The notes beneath the pieces were generated by a model. That model had not been told where the DNA came from. It saw only the letters and a list, made by a program, of their open reading frames with translations, and did not search any database. Of a stretch of DNA of 64,000 bases, positions 49,501 through 61,400 are shown piece by piece (within the stretch, counting starts at the first letter, position 1; the number at the start of each line of letters is the position of its first letter). This DNA comes from Wuchereria bancrofti. Lineage: Eukaryota; Nematoda; Chromadorea; Rhabditida; Onchocercidae. A program made the position numbers and the translations under genes. The stretch spans positions 16,021,048 through 16,085,047 of the forward strand of contig SSBO01000012.1 in assembly GCA_005281725.1 (NCBI GenBank), given 5' to 3'.

Positions 49501-50663
49501 CAGTAAGCAATCAATACTTCTTTATATCGATGCATATTTGCACATATTTTATCAACTAAATCTTCTGGTGTCATCCCACGAAGATAGTCAGGACGCAACA
49601 GCAGTAACACGATGGGACATTTGGAAACTGATACAAGTGATATATAGTGATCTGATGAGATGTGCAGCCAAGGTAAAGATATGCATCAGTTTCCTATCAA
49701 CATTAAGTTGGACAAATAAATGAGTTCATCTATACTGGACAGTGACTTGATATGAAACTTCTCGAGATTTAATCCCGAAGAATCCATTCAATTCATTCCT
49801 AAAACTAAGGAATTTCATGCAAAACTCTTCCTAGTATACTTAGCTATATCTTTATCATTCTTTGACAAGGTAGAAAGCTTTTTATATGATTAATCGGATG
49901 TTTTACCCTGGATTTTAGAGGCTGCCAAGGTCATGACCTTAATGTTTAGAGTTAGTAATAAAGGAATTGGAGGAAAAAAGAAGAAAAGAAACTTACTCCT
50001 TAGTGAGTTCTAAGCAATGTGAAGGATATTCAAGATATATCCTTCACACTGCTTTAATTTTATTCAATAAACTTGAAGTGAGAAGTTTGCAGCACTGGGA
50101 GAGTGACGAAAGTGAACGAGTGGACTTGATAGATGATTTGGCTTTTCTCTGTTTCCTCTATTCAGATGTAAGTGACGAAGCAACGATCACCATTTGCATG
50201 ATTGAAGCTGCTCGCGCTCGAACTGCAGTTGCGGCCGCTATTTCCCCTGTCACTTGCGAGAAATTGAACGGATTTGAGGATGACGGACGACTAACAATGA
50301 ATATTAGACTTAATGTATCTCCTCTCATCATCTACTAATTTTCTTTCCCAACATATCGGCGTATTTGGATTTTTGTCTTTCCAATAGTTGGGCGAATTGT
50401 GTCTTAATCCGATGATAAATTGGAATTTTTGCTATTATTGGTATTGCTCAGTTATTTCAATAATTCTCAGTCACAGATTCTTGAAATTAATTGGTTTTCA
50501 GCTAATCGATGAACATCTACTTGAATGTCGGCGAGTACAAAAGCTTCAACGGTTACGTTCAACTACCTTTACAAGGCATCGGAATTGTCTTCTTCAGCAG
50601 TCGGTGAAGGGACTATGGAAACTTCTTTCTACATGTTTCGACAAGTCTTCACAACATCAGTGA
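46559..50663 (+). CDS. RING finger / B-box (TRIM-like) protein
   Basis: Twelve in-phase exons: 46559-46756, 46904-46997, 47257-47528, 47767-47950, 48350-48516, 48672-48729, 48825-48890, 49098-49362, 49442-49502, 49592-49672, 49964-50314, 50502-50663, giving about 652 aa. Residues 30-80 form a C3HC4 RING (CEIC, CEHNFCEQC, CPTC), the module that recruits E2 enzymes, so E3 ubiquitin ligase activity is likely. A Cys-rich stretch (CTDC...CEGC...CLKC...HNGH) resembles a B-box zinc finger, and the following helix (LENEHQKLINDLNTLQQ) a short coiled coil. A 21-nt in-frame duplication repeats SQSAL at 47902-47937. The last 350 or so residues are helical and Ala/Arg-rich with no domain I recognise, and there is no NHL, SPRY or filamin domain. 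Exon 7 can also read through to a stop at 49067-49069, which would give a short isoform. Several acceptors in the 3' half are weak; the RING/B-box part is firm. Confidence 0.75.
50014..50052. repeat. near-perfect 16-bp inverted repeat inside a coding exon
   Basis: Arms GCAATGTGAAGGATAT (50014-50029) and ATATCCTTCACACTGC (50037-50052) pair with one mismatch across 7 nt, within exon 11 of the TRIM-like gene. Confidence 0.85.
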
Positions 50664-51703
50664 AACATTCGTGCGCTCTCGCTGCTTTGTAGATATTTCA
50701 TCGTGAAAAGAATTGCAAAGAAGTAAAGCTTTGCCAGCTTTTGTCATCTTTGCGCAACGAAGACATTTGCACCAAAACAACTAATAACTCAAATGAAATA
50801 TCAACACATCAAAGGACTCTGTCCATAGTGCGCTTCTGAAAATGGAGCTGAGGAACAGGTCTTGAATGGATCTTTTGGGAGATCACAAAAGAACAAACCG
50901 GCAATTTTACTTTATCAGTAGATCAATCCGTTGCTGATAGTTGGAACTACCTAACCTAACCATCCCATACTGTGCGGTATTTCATATACCTGCCTAAACT
51001 TCTGCAAATTTGCTCTTTTGACCTCAGCATTACTTAATAATTACTGCTATAGTTACTGCTTATCAAGTACTAAGCTCAAATTTCGTGGTCAAATTGAAGT
51101 AAAATACCATAAAGAGAAAGCTAAGTCAAACGCAAAAAAAGTCGTACAATAAAAAAAAAAAGCCTTTGCTTCATGCAAATCTGAAAATGTATTCTTTCTG
51201 CATACCACCTTGGCAAATCTATAAAATATGGTCATTTGGGTCATCGAATAGTCTATGTTGACTCATATGTGAATAAATTTGCATAGGAAATGGATGAAAG
51301 GATTAGAATAAAATTTGACTCATTGTTCTATTGTGAACAGTTGTCAGTTGTCGACTGGTATGTTACTGATCCGAATCACTTATTTTCTTGTATGGCAATT
51401 GGGGCTTACTCAATTTATTTTGCCTCATCCTCATGTTTTCTTCCAAAATCACATGATGAGCAAATAGATATTATTCATAATCAAACAAGCCCTAATTTCT
51501 CGACAATGAGGCATTAACGCAAACTTTCAAGAAGTTCTAATTTCTAAGTGCTCTTCATTTCACAAAATTTTCCCCTTTGAATCTTTGTTCTATGTTCTTT
51601 GTTCTAGGAATGAATTTATTTTAAATTAATTCAAATCTCTGATAGTATATTGCAGAAAACTGGTATATTTGATAAGTGTAAAGAAAAGTTCAAAGTCGAA
51701 GTA
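50664..51703. other. spacer between TRIM-like and MAEL genes
   Basis: AT-rich with no exon recognised. It contains the TRIM-like 3' UTR (an AATAAA followed by an A-run near 51148). The open frame at 51290-51517 shows no domain. Confidence 0.5.
51647..51655 (+). promoter_or_regulatory. putative spliced-leader acceptor of MAEL
   Basis: ATATTGCAG ends at 51655, 48 nt before the MAEL ATG, with no coding exon upstream. Confidence 0.4.
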
Positions 51704-54700
51704 ATGTCAGCTGCTTCCATGAATGGTTTTTGCTTGTTTGCACAAGAATTACAAATCAAAATAGCAGGACATAGACATTACTGTCAGGACGACATAATTT
51801 CACCTTATTTGGTCCGTATCGTGACGCCGCTATGGGAACGCCTTACCAGTGAAGAAAAAAAGGTCTGATAATAATTTTTTTTCATAATTTTTAAATTCAT
51901 GAGGCTCAGTGACATTTCAATCTTTAATTTATATTCTTTCACCTTTCCTGATAACCTGATTAATCTGAAGCATATTAACAATTATTTATAATGAGACGCA
52001 TCCCCTTACAGTGCCCTGCAACCTACTCAGAATATTGAGTTAAGGCGAAGCTAAGGAAATGTTAAGCGTAAAGATATCCTTTTGATTCAAGAGTGTGAAT
52101 TCTGAGTGATCGTAACTTCCTACTTATCGTCTGCAACATTTACAAGGATCAGACGTTATCACAATAAACAATTCCTAAAATTTCGTTACGAGCACGAAGG
52201 TATATAAAACGACTATACATATAGTTCAGCAGTTTTTAAAATAGGTCTGGAAAGATCGGGCAAAAATGAAACGTCATATCGAGGAGTATTTCGCTTTAAT
52301 GCATCAGCCAAGAATGCTGGTAAAACGAAAGAAACGCGAATATGAGGCGATGGAGTAAGTTTAACATCTTTTCTTGTCATTTCCTCAAAACTATTTAGAA
52401 ATTAAATGAACATATATGGAAAAAATAGAAAAAAGAAATGAGCGATTGCGACGTAAAAATTTGTCTGTAATGTCTTCTTAATATTAGTTTTTTGTTTCTC
52501 AGTTCTTAAAGCTATAATAAAAATAATTGCAGTGCAGAGATTGAAGCTGGAAACAGAGCAAAAAATGAGAAACTTAATGAATTTGATGAAAACGATTATC
52601 CGGAAGACTCAATGATTGGTGTACCGTTGAATCAAAAAGATTATGATTCAGAAGGTACATCACATAGGAATATCTATATGGAAAAAGTAAAAGAGGATAA
52701 AAGCGATAAGAAGAAAGAATAGTTGTCTTCCATAGCATTATCTCTTGCTCAAATGAATTGCATTGGAAAAATGGACTCATCGAAATAATTATGATTTAAA
52801 ATTTTAAATTCAAAAGTTACAGCAAATGGTATCAGTCAGAGTACTTACCAAGAGAAATACGAAAAAGACAAAAAACGAGTGCTTGTATTTCTGCACACTC
52901 TTAATGGATTGGATGAAATTCGAGTTAATATTAGAAGTTTTTAATTTTCCGGTTCCTTTTTTTCACACATACCAGTGATAAACAACAGAACAGGGATATG
53001 ATAACATTGGATTACTGATTTGTCAGTACTATTTTGAACTTTCTAAAGTTACTGAAGCATTTTGAAAATGTTTCAGCGAGCTCGATTTTTGTTTATTTCG
53101 GTGCAAACATATGGCAACGTAGATGGCATATGCATTCCTGCTGAAATCGCGGTCTGTGAATTCAATCTGAAGCACGGCATTATTGATAAGGTATGCAAAT
53201 TTTCTAATTGAAGAATATGCGGTCGAATACCATTTTCAAGATTACTGAACTCTTCTAGAATAGTAGTGCACACATGATGATAAGAAGAGAGGGATGTCAT
53301 CAGCGATTATAAGGTCATGTCATCAGTGATTAAAAAGATCATGAAAGGAGCAATATAACTCACTCTTAGATGCTTTGCCAGCACCAAAGCTAATTAACTT
53401 CAAAACAATGTCTTATTAATTCTTAAATAAATGTCAAAAGAGGTTCTAAAAATATTACTCAAAATGTAATGAGCTAAGTAATAGATAGTTTTTCCGTGAA
53501 TGGAATGTTGGTGAATTACGTATAAAATATTCACAAACAAGATTGTCAGTGGTATGTGAGTGAAAGCTTTATCAGTAAACAAGCCTTTACAGTACACGTC
53601 GATAATTGGACCGTGGCATTTGAACAATGAGATACAACGACGAAGAGCTGAATTTCATGCAAACGAAACACATCAAATCCATTTAGATATGTTTGGTGGA
53701 AGAACATTCAAAGTTCCAACTCAAAACTCGGTGTTTTTATTTTATTTTATTTTATTTTATTTCGTATTGTATCTACGATGTGCAATCTGTGCAGTTCAAA
53801 TGTATCCAGTGTTCAAATGTAATCAATCACTCATTTTTAAATAAGTCGCAATAACCAAATAGATTTAATTAATGCAGTAAACTCGTCTTTTTAAATAGAT
53901 CTTGGAAAATAGAGGAGAATAAAATTGGAATTTCATTCAGTTTATTTAATTCAATACTTTGTTTGAAATGCCCTGTCAGAATATTCGTTATTGCGTTGCC
54001 TTCGGGCACTTTTTGAGGTACCTGTCGATTCAGCAATATATGGATGGATTAAATTCAGAAATCAGACATTGTCTGGTCAAGAATTAAAAAATAAAACTAT
54101 TGCTTAGCAACAGTTGAAATCTATCTTGAAATATTGCAGTGTTTGAAAGAAATTTTGGGTCGCTGTGAGCCAGCCATTGCTCATTATCAAGGCGTTTTTG
54201 TTGGATTGTATCGTGATGGAATTGCTGAATTCGATAGTGACGTGGTAAGTTGGGAATTCAGAATATCTCAAAATATCATCCTAACTAAACAGACTACATA
54301 ATAAAACAATCCAAAAAATTTTTCATAGGAACAACAGGCTCTGGTAGTCCCTTACAATAGTAGTAATGGTGACTATACTCACGATCGAAAACGATCTCAA
54401 GGCGATATTGTCAGCAGTGGTAACGGTTGCAGCAGTCGAACATGTAAGCAATTGAAGCAGTGACTATATTAAAATGAAAGTTATTTAGTTATCGGAAATA
54501 ATAGCTTCTAATTATTCAAATGAATCAGAATTTCTGGTACTAATAACTAACAAAACTTGAATGATATGGCATAATCATAATCATTAATTTAAATGATAAT
54601 CATTAATTTAAATCCAAGGAACTCTGTTCTTCTTTCAGATACAGCATATCAGAACAAAGAAAGACGAGGAAAGTTCACCAGAGGTATTTCTAGAAGTTAT

Positions 54701-55174
54701 TTGATTCTCAAAAGGAGAGATCCTTTCGGTCGCTTTCTTTCATTCGCCCTGGAAATCATTCAGAACGAACTACTTCATCTTCACAATGTTGTTCATTAAT
54801 TCTACATTTTAAATCAAAACAAAATACATTCGATCATTCCTAAAGAACAACAGAACTCACGGAATGATCAGCTGTGTCAGAGTACTACTAAAAACTATCA
54901 TTCTAATCTTTCGTCTTGAACAGGATGTGCTAACAGTCATTATGGGTCCAAATGTCCACAACAAACACAACCGATTTTTGTGGCTAACAAGGAAGGACGC
55001 CGTTGGTTGGTTTGCTTGAATCACGAGTACGAAAAAATACGCTCAAGTCTGGAATATCTTAAACAAGCGCAGGGACTTTCCTACGATGGTAATAAATTAC
55101 CGTTCATACCTTTTGAACAGGCTAGGCAACGCAAAAAACGTATTCGTTTCACTTTTGGCTACTTGAGCTCATAA
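51704..55174 (+). CDS. MAEL: Maelstrom homologue (HMG box + MAEL domain)
   Basis: Nine in-phase exons: 51704-51862, 52245-52354, 52533-52686, 53077-53190, 53593-53712, 54140-54244, 54329-54443, 54639-54683, 54924-55174, giving 390 aa (human MAEL is 434). In flies and mammals Maelstrom is a germline nuage/nuclear factor of piRNA silencing. Residues 1-90 form an HMG-type box (NGFCLFAQE, then PLWERLTSEEKKVWKDRA). An acidic linker follows, then the RNase H-fold MAEL domain from about residue 142: PAEIAVCEFNLKHGI (Glu164), THQIH (His206) and RRWLVCLNHEYEKIRSSL (His341). The His expected in the FHxFI segment appears to be Tyr180 or a neighbour (YTSIIGP), and the usual C-terminal Cys-rich end of the domain is missing. 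A read-through of exon 3 stops at 52720-52722, which would give an HMG-only product. An exon at 55857 is phase-compatible with a donor at 55089 and could be an alternative 3' end. Confidence 0.78.
53735..53762. repeat. (TTTTA)n pentanucleotide repeat
   Basis: About five consecutive TTTTA units in the MAEL intron that follows the THQIH exon. Confidence 0.85.
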
Positions 55175-55835
55175 TTTTATATTCTGTCCCATAATTGTTT
55201 TAAGAAATTCAGTTTAATTTGCAAAAGATATTTGATATTTGACAATGATATTTGAATACATTCATAACGATTTCTGAATAGGTATGATTAACTATTTGGC
55301 GCAAAAGTCGTAGCATACTGATTCTCTTATTAGTCCTACAAATTTTGCACCAACTGAAATTTTCTTAATTTCGATTTGAATTCGGAAGTCTTTTATTTTT
55401 TAGTACTTCAGAAAATTCAGTTTCTTTAAGCATAATTACATCTAAAAGTAAAGTCTATTGCAAAACGCTTTGAAATAATACCTAAAAACTAAGAACTTTT
55501 TAATCCCATCTTTCGGAAGTGTTCCATGAGCTTTCCATTGCTAATCACCACATCAAAAGTGGTAAAAAAATTAAGGAAGCACTAATTTCAGTGTTCCATG
55601 TTGAACTAGTTCAAATTTTGAAAGTTTTCAAATAAATTAGTGTACCATTTCTTAAACTTGTTCAAAATGAAGTCTTTTATGCTTCCGAAAAATTATTAGG
55701 TAAGAAATAAAGTTTGAGTCTAGATTTACCTTTAATTATCGAATTACTAACAGCTTCACTTACACATTTTCCTCCAAACATTTCTTAATCAAATCAACAA
55801 AATACTGATGAGCATTAATTCTTAATTTAAATATC
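55175..55835. other. spacer after MAEL
   Basis: AT-rich; no exon recognised. AATAAA hexamers at 55631 and 55706 could end the MAEL transcript. Confidence 0.45.
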
Positions 55836-56396
55836 ATGCTTATAAATGTTTCAGTTCCAGGCTTTCCAACAACAGAAGATCGCTTCTGGTATGCTGATGC
55901 TGTGGTTGATGCTCTTGCCGAGTACGCCAACGGTACACCTAATTTGGAATACAAGTTATGGATGGATATTTTTGGAAAAAGACAGCCATTTGAGGTTGCT
56001 GTAAAACTCTACGGGGCACGAATGATATCGTATATTAGATAAGGTACCGGTTCAAGCAAAGCACTGCAGACAGAGCAAATTAAACAACAATTTGATTTCA
56101 ATTCCAAATCAAAAGCTGGACTGCTGGAAGACCTTAAAATCTGTCCTTAGGATGATAAATCATGCGAAGAGAGAAAAAAGAACTATTTAGAAGTGATGTA
56201 CGATATAGTTAATAACTTCAGACGCTTTTACAGTTTAACACCCCATGGGAACGTCGGGCCAATGTATTTTGTCGAACACATAGTGTGACACGAAACTGTT
56301 GCTGCGCTTCCGCAACTGCCATTCGAAGCTGTTTTGCAATGTTTTTTGCACTTCGTGAACTTTTGGATCTAACTTTGGCTGATTAATACGATATAT
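55836..56396 (+). pseudogene. decayed acid-phosphatase-like fragment
   Basis: One frame runs from NVSVPGFPTTEDRFWYADA through a TAA (56040-56042), a TAG and a TGA to HETVAALPQLP, with protein-like composition on both sides of each stop. Its first part aligns by eye with residues of the downstream phosphatase gene: NVS/NVT, a DR, then Ala/Asp-rich helix, P..EY..W and a following helix. SKAGLL resembles that gene's FKSGLL, and HETVAAL recalls the family HD motif. Exon 1 with RHGDRAP is not seen nearby. It could instead be an alternative 3' exon of MAEL, because the acceptor at 55856 is in phase with a donor in the last MAEL exon. Confidence 0.42.
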
Positions 56397-56849
56397 AAAT
56401 TTAAATAGAAGTCGATTAAATTGATTTAAGTCGTTTAGTTAATATGAAGGATTAAATAGAAGTCCTCTAGTGTCCAATGTAATATTCAGTGCAAACAAAT
56501 TCAAGACGTTTGTCTTCCAATTACTATTTCTTCGGTACACCAACTATAAAAGGAGTGGCTGATGTTACAAAAACAGATCGATATAACGTATGTGAAGGTG
56601 ATATCCGTGAGATATATAAATGTTAGCTGAACTGTTACGAAAAGTGGCAGTGCACTGTAAAAGTGAAGTAAACAATTCGAATTAGAATAATATTCTTTGA
56701 TGAGTAATCACCCAAATCCTAAATATATGGGGTCATTCCTCCTAAAGGATCAATCATTGTGATTTGGTCGAAGAATGACTTTGATATAATGCTAAACAAA
56801 AAGAACTTATTTAATATAGAACTTGCATGTGCATATGTCAACCGTACTG

Positions 56850-57050
56850 GATTAACTTAACCGGTGAAACCAAACTGGAATACGAGCAAGAGTTTGGTTG
56901 ACATTTTTAATAGGTCATTAATATTCAAAATGCACAAAATGCATAAATTTTTTGAAGCTGCCATAAAAACTTATGGACAACAAAAAATGAAAGCGATAAT
57001 TATTAGGTTTTCCTTACTTGGAATGTATGCATTTGACATAGTATCATAAA
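56850..57050 (+). pseudogene. second, more decayed copy of the same fragment
   Basis: The frame KPNWNTSKSLVDIFNRS...FFEAAIKTYGQQKM resembles the TPNLEYKLWMDIFGKRQPFE and VAVKLYGARM stretches of the fragment at 55836-56042 in order and spacing, with an insertion. No start, splice context or catalytic motif is present. Read as a remnant of tandem duplication. Confidence 0.35.
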
Positions 57051-58409
57051 CAGAAATATTCCCACTCCAAATTTGAAAAGTAAAATATGCAATTACTTCA
57101 GGAAGAAAAATTCAAAATTGGCTTGCTCAAAATTACATTTGAGACGATTCAATATTTCTTCGAGATACTCGTTTTTGCAAGGTCATAAGTGTCGTTGATC
57201 GAAATAAATGATAATAGGTGATAATAGGTAAGTGGAAATGGAAATTAGCGCTGCCAACAGTAGACCGATGAAAATTTCTGTGGTAATGATATTTCATATC
57301 AGCACTGAACAATAATTTTTGGTCTTCTTTCACCATATGCTCTTTGTTAGCATTATTTATTAACTGACGTTTAGGAGGAAATGATTTCCTCAGAATTTCT
57401 ACTTCCCCACTGAAAAGTACTGCAGTATTAAAGGTGAGGTCACAAGGTCATACGATTGACAATATATCAAATACTGCTCATAATTTGTTGAGTTTATTTA
57501 GGTCGGTACGTATTACTTATCTCATACGTAAAAAACCCACTTTTATCAAGGGGTAAACGATTTAAAATTAGACAACGTCTAGAAAGAAAGAAGAAAGTAA
57601 TGAAAGTAGAGCTGCTAAAAGTAGAAAAACAGTTTTTGCGATTGGGAGAGTAGTAGGAAGGAAAGCAGTTTTCGCGAGAGAAGAGGAAACTAGATTCGTT
57701 ATTTTTCCTTTTCATTACTATAAGCCCAACCCTACATTTGAGAATTAAATATAAAATAGTTATCACAAGAACTGACAAATTAAACATTAGTACAATAATA
57801 TCTTCTTAGGACTCAAAACTGGTGTTACGATAATACAAATATTCATATTCATCTTTTAGTTTTTCAATTTGATATTTCTATTTTCAATACCAACCAGGTT
57901 TCATAATTTTTAAATGTCTAATTAATATTGTAATAGAAGACTGTTTTATGTTAGATGAATTTCGTATCCTTAAACTTTCCAAAGCTATGTTAAACGTTTC
58001 AATTATTGAACAAAACACTTGCACATACTGTGATCAAACATATTTAAATAGTTCAACTGACAACTGTATAGACGTATACATTCTTCATATGTGTATGACA
58101 ACTGCGCTTTTGTAACTAAGTGGAAACTCGCGTCTAATATCAAAACGTTTTGAAATGAAAATTCATTGCCTTTGTATATGTGCTTTTTTTTTCTTCGTTC
58201 CATTTTATAAACTTATGTACAGTGACCAGAACAATGTCGTTAATGCTGACGTCACTCAATTTGTTTACAGGACCCCAACAACGCCATGGTGCCTACTTCA
58301 CTCATAACATTATTGATTATGCGTTGCTAGGGCACGTTAATTTGTAAAATAAAAATTGCAACAAGCATTTCATGAAACTTCAATAATTCTTATCATCTTC
58401 AGACATTTT
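57051..58409. other. spacer upstream of the acid phosphatase gene
   Basis: AT-rich with no exon recognised. A doubled 10-mer TGATAATAGG occurs near 57208-57228. The last 20 bp include the putative leader acceptor of the phosphatase gene. Confidence 0.45.
58396..58402 (+). promoter_or_regulatory. putative spliced-leader acceptor of the acid phosphatase
   Basis: ATCTTCAG ends at 58402, 7 nt before the ATG at 58410 that opens the signal peptide; no exon upstream. Confidence 0.5.
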
Positions 58410-61400
58410 ATGCTAACCTTATCTCATTTATTTCTCCTGCTATTTAATTGCGCGTCCAATAATGCATTCGTATTGAGAACAACAGATGTGAAGGCAGGAG
58501 AACACCTCATTTATGTACAAGCCATCTGGCGGCATGGTGATCGCGCACCTCATCAGTTACCTTATCCAAGAGATTTGAATGATGAAAGCTCCTGGCCAAG
58601 AGGATGGTCTCAGCTAACAAATGTTTGATTCAAATTTTTCCAAAAAATTGGAGCAAGTAAATGTCCCTTTAACAAATAGCGGCTTCGGTTTTAGAAATAC
58701 TTCAGGATTAAAATCAAAAGCATAAGTTGCTGTGACATTAATCTCTTCAAATACCCATTAAGCTTATGAATATGAATTTAAATTCAAAGTGTTACTTAAC
58801 AACTTGGATTATTCAGGAGTTCGAATTTAATTTCAGTTGGGCAAACACAATTGTTGGGCAAATTTTTGTAGACAAAGTGTTACCTTATCTGAAAACTTTT
58901 TTATGGCTTTCTTCATGAATATACAAAATGGACCTACCTAATCTATCCATTTAATAATCTTTTATCTTGTGGACTACTAAACTTTTAAATAGATTTTAAT
59001 TTATCCTAGAAATTTTAAATTCATGAAGCTTTGATTTACTGTTGCTACCTGACTGATTTCACTAACTGATTTCTTTCTATAGATGGGGATGAAACAACTG
59101 TACGAATTGGGTCTATTCTTACGGAAACGATATAATGGATATATTAAAGAATTCAATTCGGCTGATGTAATTATTCTGCCGTTGTGATGTTTCATTTCAT
59201 CAATTCCTTTTCACTATTTTTCGAAATTTAATTAGCTTAGTGCAAAAAGCATTCAATCATGTTATGAGAAGTGCAATTTCAAATATTTCAGAAATTATAA
59301 GTTAGAAAAATTGTCTGATTGCTTATTATGATTAAATTTAAATAATTATCACATATAACAGCAGCAATTTTAGATACGAATCATAACATCCAGATCAGAT
59401 CGTGCGATCGTGAGTGCTCAAGCTATGTTGCGTGGATTCTTTCCGGCTGATAACATTGCAATGCAATGGCTAAAAGATGAGCTATGGCAACCGATTTCCT
59501 TTCATAGCGAAAGCATTGAACGGAATGCGCCTGTTGGTGCTTTTCCGGAACATTCCTCATGCTATTTAACTGTTTGATGTTATTTAATTACTGCAATTCG
59601 TGATTTCTCTTATAGAGAATTACTGGAACTATTTGATTTAATACTACATCATTTCAGCTTCTTCACCCTACCCTCCACGCTTGTTCACACTATAATCAAC
59701 TTATGAAGAATGAAACAGCTGTGATTGCTGATGAGATGATGGAGAAATATGCCGATGTTGTTCATCTACTTGCAAATGTAACCGGAATTGGTGAAAAACT
59801 AAGTTTTGACCGGACAGCAGCACTCATTGATATTCAACGAGAGGTGTGTATGAATATCTCTAATTCATGTATAATACCGTTTTGTGATGCGACTTCGAAA
59901 ACACATTTGGCTGTAGATTGGATTAGTTGTATCCATTTCTGGATGAATAAGAGACTTTCTTTCCTTGCAGAACATTTCGATTTGAATTTCAAATTTCTAA
60001 GCTATTTATTTTTAAATTTTTTTTAAAAACAATTCTTTAAAGAAAATGAAAAATTATCATTTTGGCTAGTTTATTTTGCAACTTTTAAATGAAAAGATAG
60101 AGAAAAGATTTTTAAAGCATTATTACAATATTTACAATATATTTATCATATTACAATATTTTTTTCATGATGTGATTGCACCTTTCGTTTTATCATAGTG
60201 TTCGGAATTATAGATATTGCACCAACTTCCGCAGCCGGAATGGGTTTACCAAAAATGGCCACAGTTCCAGAATATGAGTACTATTGACATAATTACGGAA
60301 TTCAAACGTATCAATCAAATTTCGAAGTATAATACTTTTGAAAAGGCAAAATTTAAAAGTGGCTTATTGCTTGGAGATATATTACATCGGTTTCACAATG
60401 TTTCCGTTGGGATCAAAGTAGAAGCACGTAAAATGTTTCTTTACTCTGCGGTAAATTCTTCTTTATAATTTCAAGTATTTTCTAGTACTGCTAAAATGGC
60501 CTATTCATGGATGCAACTCGTTCAATTTGAATAATATTCGCGAATAAAGAAAATATAGCGAAGCTTGTCAGAAACGCACTTATTCTCCTTACACTTACTG
60601 TGATAAAAATGAGACAGTCATTGAACTAATTCTATTGAAATGATAATTTCAGCATGATTCGACATTATCATCACTGCAGCATGCATTGAACATAAGCAAC
60701 GGTTTACTAGTGCCGTATTCGGCATGTTTAATTATGGAACTGTATAAAACGGGGAAGAATGAAACAACACTAAAGGTTAGTTTCACTATTTCTTTTCAAC
60801 CATATCAAATTTCAAACTGAATAAGTTTTACCACACTGAAAACCTTCCTCTAAATCACTAAATTTTCTCGATGAACCACTCGAAATCATTATTCCTCCGA
60901 AGTTTTTGTTTAGAGGTCCGATTTCCTTTTAGGTGTCTCTTTCTTATACCTGTTATTACAACATGAAGTGGCGTTATATTTTTTTATTTGACTGAAAGAA
61001 ATCTTTATGACCGAAGTATTACAAAAAGTCATTTCCTCTAAAGAAACTGTATTAAACAATTATGACGCCTTGCAGACAACTGAATTATTTCATCATAACA
61101 TGATCAATTTTATCGAATGGGAATGAAAAGATTGACAGTAGTGAAGTAGTTATGCACAAATTGACCAGTGTTAAGTATATCTGTCCAGCATCCTTTGACA
61201 CCTTCTTATCAAGTTCAGATCAAACATAGCTCCTTTGTATCCTTTAATAAAAGCTTAGGTGTAAGCCAACTTTGTTGCCAACAGCTTTGCGAACACATTA
61301 ACTTCCATTAAGAAATAAGCTTAAGATGGAAAATAAAGTCGAAATGTTGTACAATAGCCAACATAATCCAGATTTCACTGACTCATATGTCAGCCCTCTT

